The notes: generated by a model not told the origin, from the letters alone. A DNA stretch of 64,000 nt from Corbicula japonica (GCA_038501625.1 JAZAYU010000001.1:3782001-3846000), one strand, 5' to 3'. Shown: positions 12,482 to 27,900, counted from the first letter of the stretch. Program-made: numbers and translations.

Positions 12482-15400
12482 ACCCTGGCTAACCTGGTAC
12501 GCTTCGCGAACGGCACTACGCCGCGATCACGGCATATGCAACGCTTTTAACCGGCATAACCGGTGTCAATGTAGGAGATTTTGTGGGGTAAGGTAAGAAA
12601 ATCGCAAAGTTTTTGGTTAGATATTTAAATAATACTCAAACCAGTAGGCCTGTACGGCTGTCAAATCGTGCCTATTTATGATTCCAGTCTTGTTTTTGTT
12701 CAGAATACAGTAGTTTGCTCAATCATTCGTGAAAATGGACCACTTTGTGCTGCAAAAGTTGTAAATTTCCTGTTCAAATGTATTTTTCTTGAGCTAAAAT
12801 GAAGTGTAGTGATGAATTATGACTGCATAAAAACTGTCTGTATTGGAAGACAACGCAGTGTAAAATTTGTGTGTGTTTTATCTATACTGAGCCAAAATGA
12901 AAACTTGACAAAAATTACATGGAAAACTCCTACTGCATTAATGATGCCAGTAAATGCATGTATCTGGAGGAATTTGATCACCAATATGTTCATCTTGGTA
13001 GTTGTCGGTCCAGTATCTATCGGATTTTAAAAAAAGAAACAAGATAAAGAATATGTGGTTGTGGAAAATTAAGCGTTGGATTTTGTTCTGTATTTTATTA
13101 AAAGGGAGGTAATTTCCAAAATCGGATATTTAAGTAACTGTATCTTATTTCTTTGTTTCAGTGGGCTTTAAGGATTGTGTTTTTCCTCCTGTACATGCCA
13201 TAAACTTTCAAATTTGACAGTCAAATTATCTGTTTGAGACTTCTATGTTAAAAATTATCGATCTCACCATGATTTAGAAGAAGGGAGATAACGTCGAGCC
13301 CTGTGAAAACCTAACAACATCTTCCCGCTTTATCAAATGTCCAGATATGTACGAATACCACAAATTAAATGAAAAATTAAATATAGCATCACTGAACAAA
13401 ATATTTTAATTTAAAAACTGGTAAGTTTTCATTTTTGGTCAGTATATATTTTACTTACTTCTTGCCAAAAAAATGAGAGGCCACGCACCGTACACCGGCA
13501 CTTGATTTTTGCTACGCTGCGTATCACGGCATTTTATTCAATGCTGGTATTAAACTTTACTTTGGTTGTCAAAATCTTTAACTGTTACTTCACATTTAAT
13601 TGAGCTGTAGTTTGTTGTGATGGCGTACATTGCAAAACAAAGTTTGATATACTTAAAAATTCTTCCATCAACAAGCAGGAGCGGATCCGGAGGGCATTCT
13701 TTGGGGTTGCTCAAACCCCCTGTTGGCGCATCAATATTTAATTTTAATGTGAATTATGGCCAGAATGTAGGAATTATCACATAACTACCCCGTGACTAAC
13801 CCAAACGAACTTTTTTTGTGGAAGTCCGATCCGACCATGAACAAAGCTAGCAGAGTATTTCACGCAATACCCGAGTCCGCTACCGATGAAAACCCCCAAA
13901 ATAATTTGTGAAAGATAGATTTATCTGAAGTTGTTTCAATAAAAGTTAAATTGAATCATAAAAATCTACCTCTTGTTAAGAAGCAGTAGGGTGTGGGTGG
14001 GGCAAATCAACATTAAGCATTGTTTCAAACTTTGTCTATAACATGTAAAATGACCGAATATATTAATGTTTAACATACTTAATGTTTATTGACAAAAAAT
14101 CATTTATAGAAGTCGGTTTAAAGACTAGATTTTGAAAAATCGTATTGAAAAGAATGCAGAGTTTTACAAAAAGACATTGATTTATGTTATATATCTTATT
14201 TTTAAAATACTAATTAAGGAATTATCCGTTGTCCGATTTTGTCCAATTTTGGATAGGTTGTTGTTTATACTAAATGTGACTGGTATTGAAAATTTCATTT
14301 CTTTTGCAATTTTGCCTACGTTTGACGTATTTGTTCGTAATGTGACTGTGCTAATTATGTTTATTGCAAGTAACTGACTTGACCTTTGATGTGTGGTGAG
14401 AAATGAAATGTTGTACATTATGCTGTAATCACTTTAATCTGTGTACCAATTGTATGATATGCAGGATCATTTTTCATCAAAGGTCTAAGGTCAGGCATAC
14501 ATAAATAAGAAAAAATACTTTTATAACTTTATAAGTAGTCAAGATCATTCATTTAAATGGCAAAATGAAAATTATGCACAGCCTTTTATTTTACCAATGG
14601 TTTGCGGTAGGTGTCTGTTATTAAAATAGAGAAAACTTAATATTTCAATAACTCATAAAGTAAAGTAAACAAGATACAGTGATGACACTTGGTATACATA
14701 TTTGATGTAAAGTGATTACAGCATTATGTACATTATTTCATTTTTCATCACAAGTCAAAGGTCAAGTCAGTTATTTGGAATAAACATTAACTATCTTTAA
14801 CAAATTATTGATTGGGGTTTCACCCCTGTTTTGCGTGCAATACTCTGATAGCCTTGTTCAGGGTTGGATGAAAGAAAGGGATTCGATTGGGTCAGTCTTA
14901 TGGTAGTTATGTGATAATTCAAACTTTCTGGCCATAATCCCCATGAAAATTTAAATATTGTTATTAAGTAAACATAATCACCAATCTTTCACATATTATT
15001 GATTGGGGTTTTCATTGGTAGCGGACTCCTTAATTGCGAAGCTAGCTTTGTTCAGGGTCGGATCAAAGATTTCCACACAAGAAGTTCGTTTGGGTCAGTT
15101 TTAGGGTAGTTATGTGATAACTCCAACTTTCAAATTTACAATCCCCATGAAAACTAAATGATTGGTGCGCAAAAAGGGGGTTTGAGCAACTCAAAATAAC
15201 ACCCTTTGAATCCGGTCCTGATGGTTGATGGAAGAATTTTTAAGTACTTTGTTTTGCAATGTAGACCAACACAACAAACTACAACTATATTGATGTGAAG
15301 AAGCAGTTTGATATTTCGATAACTAAAATATTTTTAATACCAGCATTGTATAAAATGCCGTGATACGCAGCGTAGCAAAAATCAAGTGCCGGTGTACGGT

Positions 15401-15801
15401 GCGTGGCCTCTCAATTTTTGCAAGAAGCAAGTAAAATATAGATAAAACACACTCAAACTTTACACTGCAGTGTCCTCCAGTGCAAACATTTTTTATAATT
15501 CTTTACTAGACTTTAGTTTAGATCAAGAAAAAAACTTTTGCAGTACAGAGAGGTCCATTTTCACGAATGATTGAGCAAACTACTGTATTCTGGACACCGA
15601 GAATACTAGAATCATAAATAGTCATGATTTGACAGCCGTACAGGCCTATTGGTTTGAGTATTTTTTAAATATTTAACCAAAAACTTTGCGATTTTCTTAC
15701 ATTACCCCACAAAATCTCCTACATTGACACCGGTTAAAGCGTTGCATATGCCGTGATCGCGGCGTAGTACCGTTCGCGAAGCGTACCAGGTTAGCCAGGG
15801 T
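12482..15801. mobile_element. 3.3-kb foldback element with arms of about 0.8-1.4 kb
   Basis: The ends are inverted: ACCCTGGCTAACCTGGTACG at 12482 reappears reverse-complemented ending at 15801. Complementarity continues inwards through several blocks: 12483-12740 with 15540-15800; 13470-13560 with 15340-15420; 13680-13930 with 14990-15230; 14357-14460 with 14680-14800. Only about 220 bases in the middle are unpaired. The left arm has some 560 extra bases (about 12890-13440). No transposase is visible; short ORFs inside are chance frames. No clear target duplication was found. Confidence 0.75.
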
Positions 15802-17572
15802 TTTATTTATTATAAACATTAATCGTATTAACCATTAAATAATTTACACCATAAATTTTAAATTGAAGATAATTTAAGATGATGAACAGATACTTTTTTC
15901 CATTAGTACTTTACATTCAATGTTTGAAAAATTTTCTGTAAATAATCGTCACAATTCGCGACTTATAGGCAACGCGAAAATGAGGGCCAAGATATAAGTC
16001 GTTTTTCTTTTTTTATTCGAAATATATTGAGGTAATACTGCTTCATATTTTGCCTTTGTTCCACGGTTCTTCTTTATATATGAGGGTATTGTAAACTGTT
16101 TTAATTTGACAGATTTATCCGTTCATGCAGTCCATGTAGTATTATGCATCTCGCAATTGCTGTGATATCTGGAGAAATGAAGGGACTTATGCATATCTTA
16201 GCAACACAACTTCACTTTAAAAAATAAATAAACTGTTAAGAAAAAATAAATGTGCCTGCAGAAATAAGAAATTTCATTTTCACTGGAATGTTTAGGAGGA
16301 CTAAAAGCGCAGTAAACTTCGAGTTATCGTAATAATTTATGATCACAGGAAACAGCTTCTGCAAGTCTCAAGTGGTCCGACAACACCCACCTAGAAATTA
16401 TTGAGCTTGTACAAATATCTGAAAACGAAATCAGCCTTTACAGTACATAAATCTTTATTAAATTGACGAATATAGAAGCACTTCGGCCGATATATTTTAA
16501 GCAAGGGTGCAAATCCTGAGAAAAAAAGGCATCAGTTACGTAGTTATTGGCCATTTTGATAAACCTACTAGTATTTTGCGGTAGTGTTATTGTGAACATT
16601 TAACTTCAAAGGCTCTGTCGTGTGTCCTCTGTTCGACATGTTGAACCGTAAACTAACTCAAAGGATTAATTTGAATTCAATAATCGCACTTTCAGTTACC
16701 AAGGCGCATACACCTCGCACAGAATAGGGCGTATACGATTGTGTTAGGTTTATGTTGCGTCCCGAAGACGGAGAAGTTTTATTTTTACAAAGTCAGCTAT
16801 TCATTAACTTAATGAGGTACACATCAGTTGGCACTGCGCATCTTTTACAGGATATATAACTTTGTCACAGCAATGACGACGTCATAAAATCTGCCCCTGT
16901 AAGTTATACTGAAAATTAAGATGCATGCTCAGTGATAGGAACTCACCATATTTTAGAGAAGCCTGTCTCTAAATTTCTCTGGAATGTTTATTTGAAATAA
17001 AATGCTTTTATCTAACTAATTTACTACCGCAAAATGCAACAACTGCAGATTTCAAACTGCGGAGGTAATGAAGAGAAAAAAAAACAAAGATATACAACAC
17101 TGGTTTTACACCTGCTACCTAAAATCTGGACAAAATATCTTCAGTCTCACAAATCAAAACAAAGGAATTTGTTTGGCTTGAATCTGAAAAAAATGAAATT
17201 TCATTTTCAAACTAAAGTATGTTGTATCACATTTCGTTGCATGAATTGTATACAGGTCAGTATACTCATAATGCGAACGCATGCGCTTTATTAATCATAT
17301 AGTCACATATGTCTGTGATCGTAGAACTGTAAGATTATCACCATTCCACGAACAACGGAATATGTAATGAGTTAAATGTCCTTGAAAAAGATGTTTTCAG
17401 ATGACGGAATTGGATTATTGTCATTATTTAGCTGCAACATAGCACCGTTGTAAATATTTGCGAGAGATATCATATATCTCTGCAGCAGATGTTAAGCGCT
17501 GCGTGGCGGGTTTAAAAAGTCTTCCCGTACTTCACGTCAGTGCCCCGTACTTCACGTCAGTGTAGTTATCAG
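15802..17572. other. AT-rich intergenic DNA
   Basis: No gene, RNA or array recognised. The frame at 17034-17294 is low-complexity and unsupported. Confidence 0.55.
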
Positions 17573-17718
17573 TGCCAAAGATCATAAAACTAAATCTGGA
17601 GATCAGTCTCAAATCTCAAGCATCTGATTGGCTGAAATGGCGATCAGTAGCCATTTCAGCCAATCAGATCCTTGAGATTTGAGACTGCTCTCAAATCTTA
17701 GTATTATGATCTTGGGCC
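17573..17718. repeat. Dispersed palindrome, gatcataaaac subfamily
   Basis: The inner arms are as in the main family, but the outer thirds read agatcataaaactaaat and the inverse, defining a second subfamily. A 19-base direct repeat, cccgtacttcacgtcagtg, lies just upstream (17524-17562). Confidence 0.85.
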
Positions 17719-20700
17719 CAGTTTAAATTCACTCCCTTGACGGTAATATGCTTATTTCAAACGATGCAGAATGTCAGTTATTGTGGGTGGCAGTAAATAT
17801 GCCTACTTGAACGATCCTTTTGAGAAAAAAGGGTGGTATGAAGTGTCTGTTATTTGCATTTTGACTAGGCAATGCCGTCTTATTTCTATGGATTTGTGGC
17901 TATCTAAACCTTTTAGAATTTTGCCTGTTATGTTAAAATGCATATCCTGTTTCAAAGAAGTTAATGGTAAGCCATTTGTCTTATGAAATTTTAAGCAATC
18001 ACTATGTATGAAATAAAACAAACACACTTATCTGTCTAAGAGCGATCTTCTGCTAATTGGGTGCTTAACGTGAAATAACTGCCATTATACAGTCACTTAG
18101 TAAAAATAATAGACCACCAAAAACTGCTGAATCGGCAAAATCAATTCACAAATTTCATTCGAAATGCAGTTGTTAAACACAGCTATTTCATCATCTGTCA
18201 GTTGTGATACCGACAACTTAAAATAAGTGAGTGCAAACAAGTAAACGTGTAACAAAAACCCTGATAAGCTTGCTGGCTGGGTGTTCTGTGAAACGTTTGA
18301 TCGATATAGAACAACACATTAAGCTTTAAAAGACTGCAAGACATAGTTGGTGTTAAAATCAGCTAGAAAAGATAAGGACGTCTGGCTATAATATCATAAG
18401 TAAATATGTAGTTTCACAATATCAAGTTATTTGATAGAAGACAACGATATAATTAAATAAAGTATGAGTATGTAAGTTTTATTGTTATGTTAGTTAGTAA
18501 ACAATAAATATAGGTCTTGTGAGGTAGACGGCACAGTCTAGGATTTTCGGCAGCTCATTAAGGATTGCAATGCAATTGTCCGTTGGGATGATTTAGTTAC
18601 CATGGAATCAAATATATAACACTGAGATTAAATCTTGAAATGAAAATAATTGGAAGACTTTAAACATACTAAATCTATCAATACCAAAATATTTCAAAAT
18701 CAAAAAGTGAGCTTAATACCGCGGTGTGAAAATTGTGTAATTTGTTTTATATGTTGCAAATGTAGTGTTATCAACCATAATTGACCTGATAAGTAGTGGA
18801 AATTAACTCTGCTGCTTTCGAAAATTTAGAATAGTAAGACAATTTTGATGTTAAATTCATTCTGACTAACAAGTGTATAGCATCTGTGTAAAACATTGGA
18901 TTTCTCAAGAATCAGGAAACTCAACAAAGATTATAAACGGTTCACAGAATGTTGAAATTAATTAATGAACCACACAGTTTTTTCACATGTGCGAGCAGTG
19001 TAGATCCAGATCAGCTGGCAAATCCATGTCATCTGATATGTATCTACACCGGTCGCTTCTTGGTAAAAAATAACATAATGAATCTATAGGCGAACATGTA
19101 GATCCTGATCAGAATGCACTCAAACTCATACTCAAAGGCTGTTTTCTAAAAACGAAAACATAGTGACAAAGAAACTCAGGGAAATGGAGAATATACTCAT
19201 ATCCTTTATACTCTTATGTACGTCTCTCAATACGGCACATTTTTAATGATTATAATACTTTGCGGTATTTAAAACCTCGCTATTTTGTTCCCATGTTGCG
19301 GAAGCAGTAGTAATACATCTTGACGGGTAATATTGACAGATGTTTGTTTAACGTAGCTGGCTGTGCTTATTTTTTCATGCCAATTATCCATATTTACGAG
19401 TTTACATTATAGCATTAACAGAATGTTGATTTTGTCGAGAAAAAAGACAATTTAGCTACAATTACTCAGAATTTATCGTAAAACGAAATCGTTGGAGAAA
19501 AAGCATTTAAAAACAATTATGTATAAACTGCACTGTTACACAAAGGAAAAAGTTTTAATAAGTTTTTTAATTAGTTGCCTTTTGTTTCCCTTATTATCTA
19601 AATTGAATCTAAATACTGAGTTGGCTCAAACCGGGGCTAGGCGGCGTGAGAAGTAATGTGCATTTTCCATTACTGCCCATGAGCAGGCTCAGTCAAATCG
19701 AGCATATTTGTCGTATACGTTTGGCTTTCAACGTTCTCTTCTATTTAAAAAAAATACATGTATGTTTCTACTGTACACGTTGTTTCCTTGCATGAACTCA
19801 GTGGAGTAAGTGCAAGGTTACCCCTTCTCTCACCACAAAATCTAAGTAAAACCACAGTAAAGATACAGTCATACAATCTATCAAATTAAACTTCGTAGTA
19901 CATAAATATTTGTGAAGTTTCTTTCCTTTCTTCCCTTCGTACTTAAGTTTCTTGGACTCTACTGGATATCTGTCTTACATACCAGATTTGACAAACAACC
20001 TAAATCTTGCTCATGAATGTAGTGCGGGTCAGATAGCGCTTGATTAGCATTAAGTCCAGACGTCTGATCAAATATTATCTCTTGCCACAAGACAACAGGA
20101 ATATAATGGATTGTATCGGAAGCAGAATTTATGTAAAAATGAATAATCTCATATGAGTTTGCTTTAAAGATTAAGATCTTTAATAGACGTAAGAGCCACC
20201 AGAGATCAAAATGAGAAATATAATTATCATTTTCGCTGCATCAGCAGTCTTGGACTCTGTTTAATAAACTGACAACAATTTTGGTTATTGCTGAGTAAAT
20301 AAGAGGCAATCCGTTGGAAATATTCAGACTGTCAACCAAGGGTTCGAACCCCTCACAAGGACAATAGGTTTTCATTGTGATTTCGGGAATAATGTCATCT
20401 GACTTTTATCATGAAAATCATATAAAAGTAACTCACGCAAATTCTCGGGCCAATATAAGGCATCCTCCGATTCCTTAGATCAACACATCAAATGTAAGCT
20501 AGAGATATTAAGATATTTTGGGGCTTTTTAGTGCGTGTTTATTTATTAGTTCTATATGTGTTTTGCTATGCTGTTTTTGTTGAGTTTTGTCGGTGTTGTT
20601 GTTTTGTTTTTAGTTGTTTTGTTTTATTAGAATATGTTGGACGTATGATGTCACAAACCTTAAATTTTGGTTTGTACGCTGAGGAAAAACGGCATAAGAA

Positions 20701-21724
20701 AATCCGTCAAATAAAATGCATACACTTCTGCATATATATGTTTGAAGCTGCTTTTTATAATAGCAGAGAGTATCGCGAAAGGGTAACTCAGCTTGACTCG
20801 TTGTTATATTTGAGATAGTTGTGCCTAATATATTCCTAAAAAGTGAGGTAAAATGAAGAAGTTAAACGTTTTCTGGCGTCAAACAAATTGATAACTGTAA
20901 CAAAATTAGATGCAATTTAAATCTTATTTGCAGTTTAAGTAAATAACCAAGATTACGTAAGATTGCAAATTTTCGCTGAACTGATCATTTTCCGGAGATA
21001 TTGGCGTCTGTTATGCCAATATCCTTACAAAATGTCATAATGGCTAAAAGCTATATTGATCCAAAGCGAAGCTGACTGTCTTCATGTTATTTCTTGTAAT
21101 TCATGCTCAACTTTGGTTTCCAAGGAATATAATTTATACTCTGCGGAATAATGAGTCTGGAATGCTTTATTACAGGTAAATTTATGATTGCAATAAAACG
21201 CTTCATCATTTCGGCCATCTGCTTTTCATGCCCTGTTACTAGATGGATATTTTCAATTACTTGTAAATTTGTGGAATAATTAACGGAGTTATGCTATTTC
21301 AACGTTCTGGTGTTTCATACAAAAACAAACTAATTAGATTAAACAGAAGAAACTGACAACAAATTCTACCCCGCACTGTTTGACATTCTATATTAATATA
21401 AAGATGAAAATGGAACCTTTAAAGCCATCAAAGAAGAAAAATATTAAAATATTGCAGGCTCAGTTTGATTCAACATGTTCATGTGCAGTAATGGACATGC
21501 ATGTTACTGCCCACGCAGTTCTACAGGCACAGACACAAAGGGCTATGTGAGATATTGTTATATGATAGCTGTTTTTTGACCACTCACCACGGTATCAACA
21601 AGTTCCATTAAATTTCTAAAATTTTAAGGAAAATATTTAAGATACAGAAGATTTATTTGCGAATTGTTTCTTTTGTAAACGGTTAAGTTACAAAAGCATG
21701 TATTTCCTCGCTTCTCCCTGACAA
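17719..21724. other. AT-rich intergenic DNA
   Basis: Contains one gatcag element (18991-19115), an old repeat near 19617-19700, and a lone tRNA-type B-box ggttcgaacccct at 20341 without a cloverleaf. No gene supported. Confidence 0.55.
18991..19115. repeat. Dispersed 'tagatccagatcag' inverted element, copy 1
   Basis: The block gagcagtgtagatccagatc is followed by its imperfect inverse ending ctacaccggtcgc. This is a second dispersed family, typical unit: gaacagtgtagatccagatc + agccggcacatctgtgccg + inverse, then often tatatatggagtaaagggtt. Confidence 0.7.
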
Positions 21725-21829
21725 GGGCCCAAGATCATAAACCCGAGTTAGGAGACCAATCTCAAATCTCAAGCATCTGATTGGCTGAAATGGCGACTGG
21801 TCCAGTTTTAGTTTTATGATCTTGGGCCA
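21725..21829. repeat. Dispersed palindrome, internally deleted copy of the gatcat subfamily
   Basis: The left arm is complete to the centre (atggcgactgg). Most of the inner right arm is deleted, and the outer right end (tatgatcttgggcc) is kept. Confidence 0.8.
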
Positions 21830-24800
21830 AGAAGAAAAAAGATGTTGTCTTTGTCTCTGTTATGTTTGTTACTCCACATAATTGTTTGTTTTGATCATTT
21901 GTCAGTATTGCTTCTATTACCTTATCAATCATATAAGCTTGCAATAAAATTGTTGGCTTTTTGGCTTTTTCTTTACTTCATTAGTCGTCTGCTGCTTGTA
22001 CCGCAGGCCAAGTTTTATATGGTTCTGCAAAAATAGACGGTATGGGATTATACTTACAGGACTTATATACTTCCAATATACAAGTGGTTCTACACATCGT
22101 GTCCGAATCACTATTCATCTGTATTGTCAATTTTCAATGGATATAAAGAATACGAAATTCCTGATCATTTTATATTAAATTTATTGATCTGCCATATAAA
22201 TCGATATTAAACTTGACAATTGCCTATCTTTTCATATTACATATAGACGAATATGTTTCGTTTGAAAACTCCAGTTAAAATGGACAATCGTGGTTTATCA
22301 TCTATGTTCATCATCATTAAAAATATTGAACTATTGTTTTCATTTAAAATATAAATAAATTAATAAAAATTCTATAAATTATGCCTTTGGTATAAATTTG
22401 AAATAGACATTAAGATAAAATCAACATAAATAACAGCGTATAACACCTTTTCAACGGGAATTCTTATCGGGTGTGCAACCACGTGATAATTTCTTTTTTT
22501 GGCGCGTAAAACATCAGCCAGGCTTATTCTACGTGTATATAAACTTTTTGTGCGCGTTTATAGTAAAAAGGACCTGTGTTGTGTCTAAGGTCACATTGCA
22601 AAGTGTTTAACAGAAATCGTGTAATATATAAATAAAATATATACATTTAATAAACCAAAGTCTTTCTCTCTAAATTTTAGTAGTTTTTGACGAGTTGAAT
22701 TATGCTTATTCACTTCTTAAAGTGAATTACCAACAAAAAACATACGAGTGCTTACTGGTTGATCTCAAAGCGTAAAACTATTGCCTCATTTATATAAAAA
22801 ACAAGGGATTTTGAGTCATGTGGTTAAAACAAAAATCCTTAAAAACTGAATCTGAAAGGAATTTTCATCTGGATGAAAATTTTCCCCATAGTACAACTTA
22901 TTAGTTTTTGATGAGAGCCTAAGTAATTTTTTTGAAAGTGCAGTAAACTTTTAAAGTAGAGATTTAGCAGAAATTTAATAGTAATGCTATCATTTTTTTA
23001 TAAATATGTCACATAATATTCTTTCAAAATAAAACCTAAGTTGACAAATAATTGAAAAAAACTGCAACTGTTGACGTTAATTATCTTTCTTCTGTAAATG
23101 ATAAACTAATGTGAAAAGTAAATTAGAAACTTTAAACGCCATTGCATCCTAGCTCGTATAACAAAAACCATAACAATCCAAAAAAAAGTTGAAGACAGGA
23201 ATCTGTTAAACACAAATTTGCTATTACCATATAACAATAAATGCAATTAATAAAAATGCACATGCTTCAGGTAGCTTTGTATATACGACATATTTGTCAT
23301 ATTTTCGTTTTATTGACATTAACCCTAACATGGTGAAATGCGATGCTACCTATGCACTCTACTTTTATTGTGCTTCATCTAAGTATGTGGGCCGATGTCA
23401 TTAACTTGTATTTATTACCGTTTATTATGTGTTTCAAAATGTTAAATGGATTTAACATTGAAGATGAATTTACCGCAGTTATGTTTTGAAGTGACTGGAT
23501 GATTACATATGGTATTTTGATTACATTTTTGCCTTTTTGATGTATTTTTATGAGGAATTGTGTTTGACATTGCTTTTTTTAACCGAAGGACGTGTAAACT
23601 TTTAAGGCTACAAAGTGTGATATACAGTATTGCTATTATATGTAAAGTAGGTAAATGTAATTATAAGTGCTTGTATAGAATCCTGACAATGCATATTACC
23701 AAAATGCAGGAATAGTAGAACACCATTTGTTTCAGATTGTTTTTTAATTTCCAAACTTATGAAAACTTGAGACCATTATATAAGACAACCACCACATATG
23801 TAATCTACAATAACAAGTTAACAGTACAGAATTTTGTAGCATTATTTCTTTATGACACGCAAATCCTCTTCTGCTAAATGCTTTATCAGTTTTAAAAGCT
23901 GCATTGGTTCTGTTGAGCTTAAACATAAATAATACATTATGCAGAAATTAACACAACGAAACGCAAAACATTTCTCTAGAGCTCAGATGCTTATATCAGT
24001 TTTCAAATGCAACACTGAAAGACAAACATAGCCAGAATTTCACATTTCATTTTCATTTCAGGAAACATGGCACCAACCAACAAGGAAACTATTTTAAACA
24101 TGTATAGGAGTACCTGAACGTTAAAACGATGAGACAAATTTCCGGTAAGTTACTGTTTTCCTTTTTACTTTCTTAAGAATAGTACTCTTAAATTATTCAG
24201 CATTGTTTCATTAAAAATATAAATAATAGATGTATAACAAAATATAGCAATTCATCAAGTTTAATTTTGTGATCATAACGTTTCATTTCCGATTTAAAAT
24301 TTTACTATACTTTTTATGCACTTCTTTCGGAATTAATTACATTATTCAGAACAACGGTGTTTAAAGATTGTGCTATGACTCAAAATGCGTAATTTTAACA
24401 CATTCATACTCATTTGTGAATATTTTCGAGATGATTGTTCAGATTACCATTTGCGAACTGAAGTACTTCAGCAAAAACTTTATATCAATCTGCTCCTGAC
24501 CTTCTGTCTTTATACAAATAAAATAAAACATATACAGTTTTAAACTCAGAAACGTCCTGTGATAACATCTATATGTTTTGGAAACAGAGAGGCATGGTTT
24601 TTCTCAAAGAGTTTTATTCTTTTTATTTTTTACCAATGATCATTGAATGTCAAGAGGATACTTTATACAAATACAAGATTTGCCTTCGGTGTGCGTCATT
24701 AGTGCTCTAAATACTGTTATAAAACTCCTGTATTTCAACCTGGGAAATTGGGAATTGTGTCCTATGAAGCGTAATTGATATAGGATAAAGGGAGGGGAAT

Positions 24801-24836
24801 GGTTAATGAACTACAGGAAAATAAGGTTTCTCTCTC

Positions 24837-24934
<98 letters not shown>

Positions 24935-27900
24935 TTGTATCTACCTTTGCTTTAGTAAGTCATTTCTGAATATGATTATGCCCTGATATGTGACTTATTA
25001 CACTATGCTTAGGATATTGTAGTTACATAATTTAAAATTGGATGTCTTTACTTGTGTGGGAAAACAAAGCAACACATATTGCCGTGTATTAAAAAAACAT
25101 TTTAGGCAATTATGATTTTTCAGGATTATTTGATAAAAAAACAAATTTAAATTCTTAAAATTGAGGAATGATAACTGAAATGAACAAATACAATTTTTGT
25201 CAAGTTTACCTTCCCTATATATACATGTACACACGTCGCTTTTCAAACCACAGTAAAATGACTCATTATCAAATAATGAATGGGTTGGAGTAAATTCACT
25301 AAGGCAATTTATACCTGTTTCTCCATAAGCAGGAATAAGAAAGAGTGGTTCAGCCATGAGCATTGTTTAAATCACCACCGCTTATGATGTTGTTTCCAAC
25401 TAATTTATTAAAGCCCACGACCTATTATCCTCTGTGAGGCAAGGCTGTGCATCAGATTGTGGCTATTTCTGGTGTCCATTTTTCACTTTTTCTAGTTTCA
25501 TTTACCAAAGACATTGATCCCTCTTGCAAAATATCTTTTAAGAAGGTTTTGTAACTTGAAAAAAACACCAGAAAACCAAACAATGTTTACAAATGCAGAA
25601 ACTATTGATTACAAAAGGGCCAAGCTACTCAATTTATGGACACTAATGTAAAATTATATTGGAATCAAAATAGGGGTATTATACGACTCTGCCTTCTTGA
25701 CTGATAAATGAAAGGGGAAAACGGAATTTTACCTATTAAAATACTTTCAACAAAGTATTTAAATTGAAATGGAGTATAAAAAGACGTATGCGCAAGGCAA
25801 ATTTTATATCCCTTCGATTTATTGATAAGGTAAACATGGTAAAAGAAACCAGACATAAACAGAACAAAGTTGTATCCCTCTTAAGGAAAAGCACATCCTA
25901 TATTTAACTGGTGTAAACAACAAACGTGTGCTTATTTGTTAACGGATAGCCAAAGAATTTTCTCAGCTCAGCAGTTCAAGGAATAGCGTGCAACAAAAAA
26001 CAATGAAGTTTTTTTTTTCGGACGGATAGTCTGACGTCGTAGAGTGATCAGAGTATTAACATCGAAGGTCAATTCTGTGATATTTGCAAACATGTTTCTC
26101 ATCCCAATCCAGATTATATCCAACATACTGGATCACATAACATAAGTTTGTTTCTTAAGAAATATAATTTCGTTCTGTATTTATACTTAACATATTTTCA
26201 GAATTCGTGCAAGAAAACACGCTGTTTATCTTTGAGAATGCCAGTATCACCCTCATAATCTGATGGCAAAGCGAACCGGGGTGCAACATTAACCTTAATG
26301 TTTCCAGCTAACACTAACTGCAGGACGTCCTCGCATTATCGCATTAACGAACAATTTTCTCAACAAAATTGCATGCTTAATGTTTGATTTCTTATCAGTT
26401 AATATCTTAATGTCTAACTGAAAACTGCGATTTGGTTCCTGCGTAATGATATTGCTCATCTGGGTAATAATATAAGTAGTAGATGATAAAGTTAAATAGT
26501 AAACAGTAACCGATGCCTTTAATTATCTCACCGTGAACAATATATAGTGGGATGTTTCGTTTATTTAACGGTATGCTAATATCCGTAGAAAATTACTGTA
26601 TCAGTTTGTAAATTTTCTTCACCAGAGTTATCAGTTTTAGTTTTTGGTAGATCATCCTCATGCTTTAGTATGTGTCACTACTGATAAATAGAAAAATAAC
26701 ATGTAATTCAAGCATGAAGTGGTCGCATGTAAACGAAGTTTTCCCACATGAAACACATTAATGAAAATACAAATGGATCATGGATTTAATATTTTTTCAG
26801 TCAATGCGCTCAGTATTTACTTTGAAAATTCACCGCTTGTGCATTTGTACACTTCCTTCCAGTTCAGTGATAGTATTTATAATTCCAAATTGATTTAAAA
26901 TGGCAGTGGTTGCGCAACTGAGTGCCAACTTATGTACACATGAGAATATTTGCAGGGCGTAAGTTATGGTGTCACCACAAAATGGTGCTGAACACCTAGG
27001 TACGTTACACACTGGGTTTCCTTTTTGGGTTTTAAAACCAAAGTTGGTTGACACGATAGTGAGTGTTCATTGCCAGTATTAGGGAACCACGATACTGTCG
27101 ATACCACAAAGTTGAAATAAATGAATAATTTTCTGTCGTTTGCCAATAAACACTTGGAAATACATGTAAATGAAATAAACTGGGTTTTACAATACCAAAT
27201 ATTCCTATATTAAAACCCCGACACGAACAAGCTGATTTTCTGGGAAAAATGATTTGAATAGATTGCCAATTACATCCAAAAGTTGTTTCCATTTAGCAGG
27301 GTCTATCAATCTAAAAAAGACCCTGCATTTAGCGAACTAATGATTTTATTGAAAAAGTACCTAGGTAAACATATCGGCATGTCAGAGATTAGAAAATTTA
27401 GGCTGATATTTGCAATTTACAGTCGTCGGATATCAAGATTTTGCGAATAATTTGAAAGAAAAGAAAACTAAAGTGACTGAATGAAAGAATGGGTGTATTA
27501 CCATAAAAATAAGCTTTGTATTGGAATCAGTTAACGCAAATTATATTCTCAGACGGTCCTTTACTTTTGAAGTCCTTCAATAGATGCATGCTATGTACTA
27601 CTGGTATTTTCTTATTTCTTTTACACCGACTTCTCGAATTCATTTCTGCTAGTTCAGTGAAGTTGCAATTAACTTTGGGCTTACATAAAATTATATTATT
27701 TATTGCAGGAATTTAGTCAATTACGGCATTTATGATATTAATCAAGGAATATTACAGAGTAATCTATGCCACATATCTTAAAACTTTGGCCGGCTACCTT
27801 TATTTTCAGTATTTAAACAATATCAATCTTATGAAGCCTTATATACGTACATGTGTTTAACTTTTTCAGTTTTTGTGCAAAGGACACGACCTTGAATAAA

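Noticed and set aside
20330..20370. tRNA-type B-box (ggttcgaacccct), possible tRNA or SINE
   Set aside because: No acceptor stem, anticodon arm or A-box at the proper spacing could be folded.
24998..25363. 121-codon open frame on the minus strand
   Set aside because: Composition follows the local AT-rich DNA, with no domain, signal peptide or homologue recognised and no splice context.
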